From: an uncultured Parasutterella sp.
GTDB lineage: Bacteria > Pseudomonadota > Gammaproteobacteria > Burkholderiales > Burkholderiaceae_F
Assembly: GCA_900766055.1 (NCBI GenBank)
Contig: CAAFTZ010000164.1
Span: forward strand, 1-8,557
DNA length: 8,557 nucleotides
Direction of reading: 5' to 3'
Shown: in pieces, positions 1 to 6,562 of the stretch
Layout of the letters: each line of letters opens with the position of its first letter
Position numbering within the stretch: position 1 is the stretch's first letter
Position numbers and translations under genes: made by a program
Notes under the pieces: model-generated
What the model saw: only the letters and a program-made list of their open reading frames with translations
What the model was told of the DNA's origin: nothing
Databases searched by the model: none

Positions 1-124
1 ACCTGCATGAATGTGTAGGTGTTCGTCAGTTGCTAAAAATGGGAGCACGCTCCCATGAAACCGTGCACGTAAGTGCGCGGTAGTTCATGGCCGAACTTTC
101 GTGGCTTTAATCCCGTCGGAGGGA
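1..124 (+). ncRNA. candidate structured RNA or purC leader (tandem and alternative stem-loops)
   Basis: No coding frame here is convincing, but the sequence is dense in inverted repeats. Local hairpins are 1-20 (8 pairs, two of them G-U), 39-56 (7 pairs, loop CACG), 61-80 (8 pairs, one G-U, GTAA tetraloop of the GNRA type), 82-97 (5 pairs) and a weak 111-124 (4 pairs). Bases 53-59 (CCATGAA) also pair perfectly with 84-90 (TTCATGG), which would lengthen the 61-80 hairpin into a 16-pair rod with a 2-base bulge. That fold excludes the 39-56 and 82-97 hairpins. Such switching is typical of cis-acting leaders, and purC starts about 95 bases downstream. I could not match it to a riboswitch class or small RNA I know. 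It might instead be the 3' end of an RNA or gene beginning outside the window. The strand is assumed from purC. Confidence 0.35.
53..90 (+). repeat. long imperfect inverted repeat with GTAA tetraloop
   Basis: Bases 53-59 pair with 84-90 and 60-68 pair with 73-81, leaving bulge bases 82-83 and the loop GTAA at 69-72. This gives 16 pairs with one G-U (T64-G77). No T tract follows, so it is not an ordinary intrinsic terminator. It shares bases 53-56 with the alternative hairpin at 39-56. Confidence 0.6.
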
Positions 125-208
125 CTTGCACCGAATTAAAATGATGCCATTCCGAAATTCTCAATTCCTCACGTACATCACTCCTTCCTTCAGCGGGAAT
201 CAGTGTTC

Positions 209-213
209 AGGAG
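209..213 (+). promoter_or_regulatory. purC ribosome binding site
   Basis: AGGAG lies 5 bases before the ATG at 219. It decides the start: the open frame extends back to a TTG at 126, but the added 31 residues do not resemble a SAICAR synthase N-terminus, and the family match begins just after the ATG at 219. Confidence 0.8.
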
Positions 214-218
214 AAAAC

Positions 219-1112
219 ATGGCTGAAATTGTTACGACGTCCATTAAGTCTCTTCCGCTCGTCTATCGCGGCAAAGTCCGTGACAGCTACGCTGTCGGTG
301 ATGACAAACTTCTTATCGTCGCTTCCGACCGCATCTCTGCATTTGACGTCATTCTTGGCGACCCGATCCCCAAGAAAGGCAAGATTCTGACGGCTTTAAC
401 CGACTTCTGGTTCAAAGAACTCGACGGTATCGTCCCGAATCATCTGACGGGCATCGATCCCGAAACCGTGGTTGCTCCCGAAGAACGTGATCAGGTTAAA
501 GGACGCGCCGTTGTTGCAAAACGCCTGAAACCGATTCTTATCGAATGCGTTGCCCGCGGATACATTTCCGGCAGCGCCTGGAAAGAATATCAGGCCACCG
601 GTCAGATCTGCGGCGTCAAACTTCCTGCCGGATTAAAGCAAAGCGAAAAACTGCCCGAACCGATCTTCACACCTGCCGGTAAGGCTGAAGCCGGTCATCA
701 CGACGAAAACATCACTTACGAAGAAGTCGTCAAACAATACGGCGAAGACATCGCTTCCAAGATTCGCGACTACACTCTCGCCCTTTATAAGAAGGCCGCT
801 GAATACGCGGCTACTAAGGGCATCATCATCGCCGACACCAAATTCGAATTCGGTTTGGATGAAAACGGCACCGTCGTTCTGATGGACGAAATCCTGACAC
901 CGGACAGCTCCCGCTTCTGGCCTGCCGATGAATACAAAGTCGGTCAGTCCGAACCGAGCTTTGATAAGCAGTTCATCCGCGACTGGCTTGAAAGCCAGCC
1001 TTGGAACAAGAAAGCTCCGGCCCCCAAGATCCCGCAGGATGTGTTGGATAAGACCAGCAGCAAGTACGAAGAAGCTCTGATCCGTCTGACAGGCAAAGGC
1101 GTTACCGCCTAA
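219..1112 (+). CDS. purC: phosphoribosylaminoimidazole-succinocarboxamide synthase (SAICAR synthase)
   Basis: This cytoplasmic enzyme of de novo purine synthesis ligates aspartate to CAIR using ATP, giving SAICAR. The protein has 297 residues, the longer form (yeast Ade1-like) rather than the roughly 237-residue E. coli form. Visible motifs are YRGKVRDSY (16-24), LLIVASDRISAFD (31-43), the signature around IECVARGYISGS (108-119), TPAGKAEAGHHDENI (151-165), the second family signature IADTKFEFG (204-212) and DEILTPDSSRFW (223-234). The start has AGGAG 5 bases upstream. It is first in the purC-purE-purK cluster, preceded by a structured leader and followed by a GC-rich hairpin that may separate its expression from purE. 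The sequence looks intact, and the identification is firm. Confidence 0.97.
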   Translation: MAEIVTTSIKSLPLVYRGKVRDSYAVGDDKLLIVASDRISAFDVILGDPIPKKGKILTALTDFWFKELDGIVPNHLTGIDPETVVAPEERDQVKGRAVVAKRLKPILIECVARGYISGSAWKEYQATGQICGVKLPAGLKQSEKLPEPIFTPAGKAEAGHHDENITYEEVVKQYGEDIASKIRDYTLALYKKAAEYAATKGIIIADTKFEFGLDENGTVVLMDEILTPDSSRFWPADEYKVGQSEPSFDKQFIRDWLESQPWNKKAPAPKIPQDVLDKTSSKYEEALIRLTGKGVTA

Positions 1113-1133
1113 AATCCTCCTAATGAAACACAG

Positions 1134-1155
1134 AACGCGCCGCTTGCGGCGCGTT
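1134..1155 (+). terminator. GC-rich hairpin between purC and purE, possible weak terminator or attenuator
   Basis: AACGCGCCGC and GCGGCGCGTT form a perfect 10-pair stem around TT (in practice 9 pairs with a CTTG loop). The following bases are TCGATT, so there is no proper T tract. The GTTT at the stem end makes partial termination possible. As purE begins 32 bases later without an obvious promoter, read-through, RNA processing or mRNA stabilisation are as likely as full termination. Confidence 0.55.
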
Positions 1156-1187
1156 TCGATTAACAGAAATCCAATAGGAATCTCAAG

Positions 1188-1682
1188 ATGCAAGAAAAGA
1201 AACCGGTTGTCGCTATTTTGATGGGATCCAATTCTGACTGGGACGTCATGAAAAATGCCGCTGAAATGCTTCAGTCGTTTGATGTTCCGTTCGAAGCAAA
1301 AGTCGTTTCCGCTCATAGAATGCCGGACGAAATGTTCGAATACGCAGAAACTGCCCGCGACCGCGGTATCCGTGTGATTATTGCCGGCGCCGGCGGTGCA
1401 GCTCACCTTCCCGGTATGCTGGCCGCTAAAACGACGCTTCCTGTCTGCGGCGTTCCGGTCCCGAGCCGCTACCTGAAGGGCCAGGATTCTCTGTATTCCA
1501 TCGTTCAGATGCCTAAGGGCGTCCCCGTCGCCACCTTTGCCATCGGTGAAGCCGGCGCTGCCAACGCTGCGCTCTATGCCGTCCAGATTTTGGGTACGAC
1601 AGATGTCGGCTTGGCAGATAAGCTTGCCGCTTTCCGCAAGGCTCAGAACGAAAAAGCACGCAATATGACTCTTCCTCTCTAA
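1188..1682 (+). CDS. purE: 5-(carboxyamino)imidazole ribonucleotide mutase (N5-CAIR mutase)
   Basis: This enzyme rearranges N5-CAIR, the product of PurK, to CAIR, the substrate of PurC; known family members are cytoplasmic octamers. The 164-residue length is normal for the class I bacterial form. Motifs seen are GSNSDWD (13-19), SAHR (41-44) and GAGGAAHLPG (67-76), which carries the conserved His73. They are followed by DSLYSIVQMPKGVPVATFAIG (100-120) and the GAANAAL helix. Class I is also implied by the adjacent purK. AGGAA sits 7 bases before the ATG. The gene follows the purC hairpin, and purK starts 11 bases after its stop, so purE and purK are surely co-transcribed. Confidence 0.97.
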   Translation: MQEKKPVVAILMGSNSDWDVMKNAAEMLQSFDVPFEAKVVSAHRMPDEMFEYAETARDRGIRVIIAGAGGAAHLPGMLAAKTTLPVCGVPVPSRYLKGQDSLYSIVQMPKGVPVATFAIGEAGAANAALYAVQILGTTDVGLADKLAAFRKAQNEKARNMTLPL

Positions 1683-1693
1683 TTACATTCATA

Positions 1694-2860
1694 ATGAAAG
1701 ACACACCGATTCTTCCCGGAAGCTGGCTGGGACTCATGGGCGGCGGTCAATTAGGCCGTATGTTTGCTCAAGCCGCTGCAACGATGGGCTACCGCGTCTG
1801 CGTATTAGAACCCGATAAAAACGCCCCGGCCGCCATCGTTGCAGAAAAGCACATCTGCGCTCCCTATACGGACGAAGCTGCACTGACCGAACTCGCCTCG
1901 CTCTGCAAGACCGTCACGACCGAGTTTGAAAACGTCCCTGCCGCAGCCCTGGAGTTCTTAGCTTCCAAGGGCGTGGAAACATGCCCTGCAGCAAACGCTG
2001 TCCGCATTACGCAGGACCGTTTTGATGAAAAGTCTTTCATCAAGTCTGCCGGCGCCCCCGTTGCTCCTCATTTGCTGATCGAATCCGACGAGGACCTCAA
2101 GAAGGCTTCCGCTCCTTACTTCCCCGCCATCCTGAAGACCGCCCGTTTGGGCTACGACGGCAAAGGCCAAATCACGGTTAATGACCGCCGTGAGCTGGCA
2201 ATCGCTTTTGAGAAGCTCGGTAAAGTTCGCTGCGTCTTGGAAAAGCGTCTGCCGCTTTTTAAGGAAGTCTCCGTCATCGCCGCCCGCAACAGCAAGGGCG
2301 AAGTGGCCGTGTTCCCGGTCTCTGAGAACTACCATCGCAAGGGCATTTTGGCTGTTTCCGTCATGCCGGCCCGCTTGGATGAAGAAATCACCGACCGCGC
2401 TCGTGAAATCGCTTCCAAGATTATTGAGAAGCTCGATTACGTCGGCGTGCTTTGCACCGAACTCTTCGTGCTCTCCGACGGACGTCTGGTCGTCAACGAA
2501 TTAGCTCCGAGACCGCATAACTCCGGCCACGCCACGATTGATGCCTGCATCTGCAGCCAGTACGAACAACAGGTTCGCGCCATGGCCAATCTTCCGCTCG
2601 GCGATACGACTCAGGTTTCTAAGTCCGTCATGCTCAACCTGCTCGGCGATCTTTGGTTCGATGAAAACGAAAACATCCGCGAGCCGGACTGGAGTCAGGT
2701 GCTGGACATCCCGGGTCTCAAATTGCATCTGTACGGCAAGAAGCAGCCGAGGCACGCACGTAAAATGGGCCACATCACTTGTTTAGCCGCCACGGAAGAG
2801 GAAGCGATGTTTAAAGCCCAAATGGCGGCCCGCATTTTAGGTCTCGAACTTCCTGAATAA
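1694..2860 (+). CDS. purK: N5-carboxyaminoimidazole ribonucleotide synthetase (ATP-grasp)
   Basis: PurK carboxylates AIR with bicarbonate and ATP to give N5-CAIR, which PurE then rearranges. At 388 residues it is a full-length ATP-grasp enzyme. It shows the N-terminal GGGQLGRM loop (16-23), TEFENV (76-81), the QDR...EK segment (107-113), ILKTARLGYDGKGQ (146-159), the ENYHRKG region (211-217) and the metal/ATP-site stretch NELAPRPHNSGHATIDA (268-284). The ATG at 1694 keeps the usual ILPGSWLGLMGGGQLG lead-in. A start at the in-frame ATG 1736 would remove the first beta strand. No Shine-Dalgarno is visible before 1694, so translation probably depends on coupling to purE, whose stop is 11 bases away. 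Confidence 0.97.
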   Translation: MKDTPILPGSWLGLMGGGQLGRMFAQAAATMGYRVCVLEPDKNAPAAIVAEKHICAPYTDEAALTELASLCKTVTTEFENVPAAALEFLASKGVETCPAANAVRITQDRFDEKSFIKSAGAPVAPHLLIESDEDLKKASAPYFPAILKTARLGYDGKGQITVNDRRELAIAFEKLGKVRCVLEKRLPLFKEVSVIAARNSKGEVAVFPVSENYHRKGILAVSVMPARLDEEITDRAREIASKIIEKLDYVGVLCTELFVLSDGRLVVNELAPRPHNSGHATIDACICSQYEQQVRAMANLPLGDTTQVSKSVMLNLLGDLWFDENENIREPDWSQVLDIPGLKLHLYGKKQPRHARKMGHITCLAATEEEAMFKAQMAARILGLELPE

Positions 2861-2864
2861 CGTT

Positions 2865-3869
2865 ATGCATTCTGATCTTGAGAAGGCCGTCAAAATTCTC
2901 GAAGCCGGCGGTTTGGTAGCCATTCCCACAGAAACGGTCTACGGCTTGGCCGCCGACGCAGAAAACGAAGCGGCGGTTAAATCAATTTATGCCGCTAAAA
3001 ACCGACCGGCCACGCACCCGCTGATTGTGCATGTTGCGTCTGCGGAAGCCCTGCCCTACTGGGCCCGAGAAATTCCCGAAGATGCTAAGAAACTCACAGA
3101 AGCTTTTTGGCCCGGGCCTCTGACGATCGTTTTAAAGCGTTCCGAACACGCCAAAGACTTTCTGACGGGCGGCCAGGACACGGTTGCGATTCGCTGTCCG
3201 TCTCATCCTTTGGCGCACGAACTTTTAAAACGTTTTGACGCCGGTAAGGGCCGCGGCTTAGCGGCCCCGAGCGCCAACACCTTCGGCAAGATCAGTCCGA
3301 CAACCGCTCAGCATGTTCGTGACGACCTCGGAGAAAAGCCCGAGGGCAAAACCGACTTCATCCTGGACGGCGGAGAATGCACTGTCGGTATCGAGTCCAC
3401 AATTCTTGACCTCACCGGTGAGGCACCGCGTATTCTTCGAGAAGGCGACGTGAGCGGCGAGATGATCTCCAAGGTCATCGGCAAGCCCGTTGAACACGGC
3501 GCCATCGGCGCTTCTCCGCGCGTCTCCGGCTCTATGAAGAGTCATTACGCGCCTGAGCACGTTCTGAAGATTGTCTCGGCGGACGACCTGCCCGGAGAGA
3601 CGCAGTTCTTAGCCCGTCACTTCAAGACCTTCTCTTTGATTGCGCCGGAGAAAATCGCGAAGCGCTTCAGTACTGTCGCAGAAAAAGTTCGCGGCTACAA
3701 GGACGCCAAGGAACTTCAGGTCAACCTTTACAAGTGGCTGCACGAACTCGACCATCACGGCGGAGACGTGATCTTTGCCGTTGAACCGGAGTTAACCGAT
3801 TCGTCCGCCGGTGTTTTGGATCGACTGACCCGCGCCGCTGCCGAAAGACCCAACAAGGAAAGCAAATGA
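2865..3869 (+). CDS. L-threonylcarbamoyladenylate synthase, Sua5/YciO/YrdC type with C-terminal Sua5 domain
   Basis: This enzyme makes threonylcarbamoyl-AMP from threonine, bicarbonate and ATP, the first step of the t6A37 modification of ANN-decoding tRNAs; TsaB/D/E-type proteins complete the step. The 334 residues fit the long two-domain Sua5 (TsaC2) form rather than short TsaC. The YrdC domain (about 1-205) has PTETVYGLAAD (21-31), the KNRP motif (45-48), FWPGPLT (81-87), APSANTFGKISPT (134-146, SxN at 136-138) and VGIESTILDLTG (174-185). The linker SGSMKSHYAP (221-230), known to cover the active site in Sua5, leads into the Sua5 domain (about 231-334). The gene begins 4 bases after the purK stop with no clear Shine-Dalgarno, suggesting translational coupling. 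The same position after purK is usual in Burkholderiales. Its stop overlaps the next gene by 4 bases. Confidence 0.95.
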   Translation: MHSDLEKAVKILEAGGLVAIPTETVYGLAADAENEAAVKSIYAAKNRPATHPLIVHVASAEALPYWAREIPEDAKKLTEAFWPGPLTIVLKRSEHAKDFLTGGQDTVAIRCPSHPLAHELLKRFDAGKGRGLAAPSANTFGKISPTTAQHVRDDLGEKPEGKTDFILDGGECTVGIESTILDLTGEAPRILREGDVSGEMISKVIGKPVEHGAIGASPRVSGSMKSHYAPEHVLKIVSADDLPGETQFLARHFKTFSLIAPEKIAKRFSTVAEKVRGYKDAKELQVNLYKWLHELDHHGGDVIFAVEPELTDSSAGVLDRLTRAAAERPNKESK

Positions 3870-4744
3870 GCGATACGACCGCAGATCTCGTCCGCTTATC
3901 AAAGCGCATGAGCGAACTCGGCTTATGTTCCCGACGGGAAGCCGACGAGTGGATTGCCAAAGGCTGGGTCAAAGTCGACGGAGAAGTTGTCAGCGAACTC
4001 GGCAGTAAGGTACGTCCGGATCAAAAGATCAAGATTGATCGAAAGGCCAAGGATCAGCAGAACGAACGCGTGACCATTATTCTCAACAAGCCTCTTGGTT
4101 ATGTCTCCGGACAAGCCGAGGACGGTCACGAACCGGCACGCGTTTTGATTACGCCGAGAAACCGCTGGATCGATGATCCGTCTCCCCGCCGCTTTAATCC
4201 TTCTCAGTTAAAGAGCCTGGTTCCGGCCGGCCGTCTGGACATCAATTCCACGGGTCTTCTCGTCCTGACTCAGGACGGACGCATTGCCAAAACCATTATC
4301 GGTGAGACCAGCTCCGTCGAAAAAGAATACATTGTGCGCGTTGCAATGGCTGACGGCCGTCCCAACAGCGAATTTCCTCCTGCGAAGCTCGCGCTTTTAA
4401 ATCACGGGTTAGAGCTGGACGGAAAGCCTTTGGAGAAGGCAGAAGTCTCTTGGCTGAACGAAGACCAATTAAAATTCGTCCTTCGCGAAGGCCGGAATCG
4501 TCAAATTCGCCGTATGTGCGATCTGGTCGGACTTAAGGTTCTCGCACTAAAGCGGGTGCGTGTCGGCAGCGTCCGTCTCGGCAAACTTCCCGTCGGAAAG
4601 TGGAGATATCTGGAAGACAGCGAAAGCTTTAGCGGTCCTGCTCCTAAAAGGGCCGCCACCGGCAGACCTGCCCTCGGCGCACCGCGACGCCCGCAAAACT
4701 TCAAACCACGTAAACCAAACTTTAGAAAAACTCGAGACCAATGA
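3866..4744 (+). CDS. rRNA pseudouridine synthase, RsuA/RluB/RluE/RluF family with S4 domain
   Basis: It isomerises a specific uridine in ribosomal RNA to pseudouridine. An N-terminal S4 RNA-binding domain (about 9-58, with LCSRREADEWI) precedes the catalytic domain. That domain has LNKPLGYVSG (73-82), AGRLDINSTGLLVLTQDG (121-138) with the catalytic Asp125, EKEY (152-155) and EGRNRQIRRM (208-217). Residues about 85-118 form a longer loop before the catalytic motif than in E. coli RluB or RsuA. The tail (256-292) is rich in Pro, Arg and Lys and looks disordered and RNA-binding. RluF-like is the best guess, but the target position in 23S or 16S rRNA cannot be read from sequence. The start overlaps the Sua5 stop as ATGA and has AAGGAA at 3855-3860, 5 bases upstream. 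Confidence 0.93.
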   Translation: MSDTTADLVRLSKRMSELGLCSRREADEWIAKGWVKVDGEVVSELGSKVRPDQKIKIDRKAKDQQNERVTIILNKPLGYVSGQAEDGHEPARVLITPRNRWIDDPSPRRFNPSQLKSLVPAGRLDINSTGLLVLTQDGRIAKTIIGETSSVEKEYIVRVAMADGRPNSEFPPAKLALLNHGLELDGKPLEKAEVSWLNEDQLKFVLREGRNRQIRRMCDLVGLKVLALKRVRVGSVRLGKLPVGKWRYLEDSESFSGPAPKRAATGRPALGAPRRPQNFKPRKPNFRKTRDQ

Positions 4745-5646
4745 CGCCGAGTCGCTTTAACGTCAGCCCCGAGTGGGGTCTTGTGATGGTGACGGCCCTT
4801 TGGGGTTCTTCTTTTATTCTTTTGTCCCTGAGTCTCAAAGGACTCTCGCCGGGGCTGCTTGTTGCCTTACGTTTCGGAGGCGGCGCCGTTCTCATGGCGT
4901 GTCTCTTGAGATCGACGCTTTTTAAACTCAAAAAAGAAGACTGGATCGCAGGCTGCGCCACAGGAACCTGCATCTTCTTGGGCTACTTTCTTCAGACGGT
5001 GGGCCTGCAGACGATCACAAGCTCGATTTCGGCTTTTTTGACCGCGCTCTATGTGCCGTTCGTCCCGCTCTTCCAATGGATTCTCTTTAGGAAGCGACCG
5101 ACACCGATCATTGCAGGCGGCATCTTGTTTGCCTTCATCGGCATGCTTTTGATTCTGGATCCTACCAAAATCTCCCTTCACGGCAGCATTGGAGAATGGC
5201 TCACGATTGCCAGCGCGGCTGCCTGCGCAATGGAAATTTTGGTTCTCGGACACTTCGCCAATTCCTGCGACCCCAAGGCTTTCTGTTTTACTCAGCTCGT
5301 TACCGTCACATTTTGGAGCACGCTTTACTGCATCGGATTTGAAGACATACGCTTTGATCCGACGCCGGTTACCTATCTCTGCATGGCTATTTTGATCGGC
5401 ATGATTGTTTTTAATCAGGTCATGATGTGCTGGGCTCAGAAGTTCGTCTCTCCGACGCGTGCCGTTCTCATCTACACCCTTGAACCGGTATTTGCCGGTG
5501 TCATCGGCTTTGCCATCGGAGAACCGTTTACCAAAGGCGCCGTGGTCGGTGCCGTGATGGTGGTGCTGAGTATCCTTATCAGTTCCTGGCTTCCCGGCTA
5601 CCTCAAGAATCGGGGCCGTATCCGCAAGGAGGATGTCCGTGCGTAA
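4741..5646 (+). CDS. DMT-superfamily permease, EamA domains
   Basis: An inner-membrane drug/metabolite transporter-type permease of 301 residues, with about ten predicted helices (roughly 12-32, 36-56, 68-88, 93-115, 121-139, 151-171, 180-199, 209-229, 238-260 and 264-284). These form two EamA repeats. The first has the ALWGSSF motif (19-25), and the second has SPTRAVLIYTLEPVFAGVIG (237-256), typical of the family. A basic C-terminal tail (NRGRIRKEDVRA) probably faces the cytoplasm. The substrate is unknown; the family includes amino-acid and metabolite exporters. The start overlaps the pseudouridine synthase stop as ATGA with only a weak upstream Shine-Dalgarno, so it is likely translated by coupling. 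Its end overlaps murI, placing it in the same transcript. Adjacency to murI is only a faint hint of amino-acid transport. Confidence 0.92.
   Translation: MTPSRFNVSPEWGLVMVTALWGSSFILLSLSLKGLSPGLLVALRFGGGAVLMACLLRSTLFKLKKEDWIAGCATGTCIFLGYFLQTVGLQTITSSISAFLTALYVPFVPLFQWILFRKRPTPIIAGGILFAFIGMLLILDPTKISLHGSIGEWLTIASAAACAMEILVLGHFANSCDPKAFCFTQLVTVTFWSTLYCIGFEDIRFDPTPVTYLCMAILIGMIVFNQVMMCWAQKFVSPTRAVLIYTLEPVFAGVIGFAIGEPFTKGAVVGAVMVVLSILISSWLPGYLKNRGRIRKEDVRA
5626..5632 (+). promoter_or_regulatory. strong Shine-Dalgarno that fixes the murI start
   Basis: AAGGAGG ends at the base before the ATG at 5633, leaving no spacer for that codon. It lies 6 bases before the in-frame GTG at 5639, an ideal distance. 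It sits inside the last codons of the permease gene. Confidence 0.75.
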
Positions 5647-6457
5647 CGCTCCTATCGGAATGTTTGATTCAGGACTCGGCGGCCTCTCAGTGATGCACGC
5701 TGTTCGAGATGCGCTTCCCGGCGAAGACATCCTTTATTACGGCGACTGCCTTTATGCGCCGTACGGCGACCGAAACGCCGAATACATCAAGGAGCGGTGT
5801 CTTGCGATCGGACGTTTTTTGATTTCCAAAGACGCCAAGGCCATCGTGGTTTCCTGCAATACGGCAACAGCGGAAGGCGTTAACACGATGCGGGAAACGT
5901 TTGACATTCCGATCATCGGCATCGAACCCGCAATTAAACCGGCCGCAGCCGCCACAGAAACCGGCGTTGTCGGCGTCATCGCCACGACCCGCACCATTAC
6001 CAGCGAACGGTACCTGAGATTAGTTCGAGAATTCGCCGGTACCAAGGTCAAGGTCGTTTCCGTCCCGTGCCCGGGCCTTATGGAATGCGTCGAAAGCGGC
6101 GAGTGGGATTCATTCAGGACCCAAAAGCTGATTGAAAAGTATCTGCACCCGATTAAGCGGGCCGGCGCCGATAAGCTCGTCCTCGGATGCACACATTATC
6201 CTTTCCTATCAAGCGCATTAAAGCGCGAACTTGGCGGCGGCACAGAACTTATCGATCCGAGCGCCGCTGTGGCCAGAGAACTCAAACATCAGCTCTCAAA
6301 ACGAGACTTATTATCAGACTGTGGCAAAGGCAGGGAAGTGTTTTATATCAGCGGAGATGCAGAAAAACATCGCGCTGTCATCGAACGTCTCTGGAGCTCT
6401 GAGGAAGCGCTTGATCTGCGTTCCGATCCTCCTGCGGCGGATCCAACTCTTTCTTGA
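5639..6457 (+). CDS. murI: glutamate racemase
   Basis: MurI interconverts L- and D-glutamate without cofactor, supplying D-Glu for peptidoglycan stem peptides in the cytoplasm. Counting from GTG 5639 (272 residues) it shows PIGMFDSGLGGLSV (5-18), with catalytic-site Asp10 and Ser11. It also has YYGDCLYAPYG (33-43), SCNTATA with catalytic Cys73 and GCTHYPFL with catalytic Cys184 and His186. Both half-sites are intact, so it should be active. The alternative start is ATG 5633, two codons earlier, but the AAGGAGG directly abuts it, so I prefer the GTG. The GTG start overlaps the permease stop by 8 bases, implying coupled translation. The C-terminal 15 or so residues (SDPPAADPTLS) look disordered. 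The gene ends this tight run; no clear terminator follows. Confidence 0.95.
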   Translation: MRNAPIGMFDSGLGGLSVMHAVRDALPGEDILYYGDCLYAPYGDRNAEYIKERCLAIGRFLISKDAKAIVVSCNTATAEGVNTMRETFDIPIIGIEPAIKPAAAATETGVVGVIATTRTITSERYLRLVREFAGTKVKVVSVPCPGLMECVESGEWDSFRTQKLIEKYLHPIKRAGADKLVLGCTHYPFLSSALKRELGGGTELIDPSAAVARELKHQLSKRDLLSDCGKGREVFYISGDAEKHRAVIERLWSSEEALDLRSDPPAADPTLS

Positions 6458-6562
6458 TGCTTTCCGGCCTGCAAATCATCCAATTTGAGCGAATTTAGAC
6501 GCTGCCGCTGACTCGGACTGCCATACTTCAGGCAATTAAAGAAAGTTTTGGATTTCACTCAA
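6458..6562. other. intergenic region between murI and nitroreductase
   Basis: About 105 bases without a gene. I find no convincing terminator: the best inverted repeat is TGCC/GGCA around 6520-6535, only 4 pairs with an 8-base loop. No well-spaced -35/-10 pair is visible either; TTGAGC at 6485-6490 has no matching -10. A transcription start for the nitroreductase and lemA genes may lie here, but I cannot place it. Confidence 0.4.

Noticed and set aside
39..80. Two adjacent hairpins as a guanidine-II (mini-ykkC) riboswitch
   Set aside because: That class needs ACGR loops in both hairpins. Here the loops are CACG and GTAA, and the downstream gene is purC.
3..83. 27-codon open stretch in frame 3 ending at TAG 81-83, as the tail of an upstream gene
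   Set aside because: Codon choice (gta, cta, agt, tgt) is unlike the neighbours, the peptide is not recognisable, and the same bases form strong stem-loops.
91..99. CCGAACTTT resembles the core of the Firmicutes PurR PurBox
   Set aside because: That regulator is not expected in Betaproteobacteria, there is no second box, and the match is short enough to occur by chance.
1..124. ZTP (pfl) riboswitch, attractive because it controls purine genes
   Set aside because: I cannot find the conserved 5' domain or the CCGCCTGGGC-type 3' segment I associate with that class.
34..142. Possible -10 boxes (TAAAAA at 34, TTTAAT at 106, TAAAAT at 137) for a purC promoter
   Set aside because: None has a credible -35 at 16-18 bases, so no promoter can be placed.
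126..218. N-terminal extension of purC from a TTG at 126
   Set aside because: The 31 added residues do not look like a SAICAR synthase N-terminus, and AGGAG is ideally spaced for the ATG at 219.
633..1406. 257-codon open frame on the - strand opposite purC and purE
   Set aside because: It spans the two purine genes and the hairpin between them, has no family resemblance, and the + strand genes are unambiguous.
1736..1738. Alternative purK start at the internal ATG
   Set aside because: It would delete the conserved first strand before GGGQLGRM; the ATG at 1694 gives a normal family N-terminus.
4867..5730. 287-codon open frame on the - strand opposite the permease and murI start
   Set aside because: Its translation is low-complexity, charged and without recognisable motifs, while the + strand in the same place encodes a clear ten-helix permease. 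It is a by-product of codon bias.
6548..6562. TTG start for the nitroreductase
   Set aside because: It adds only five residues, has no well-spaced Shine-Dalgarno, and the ATG at 6563 matches the YdjA-type N-terminus better.
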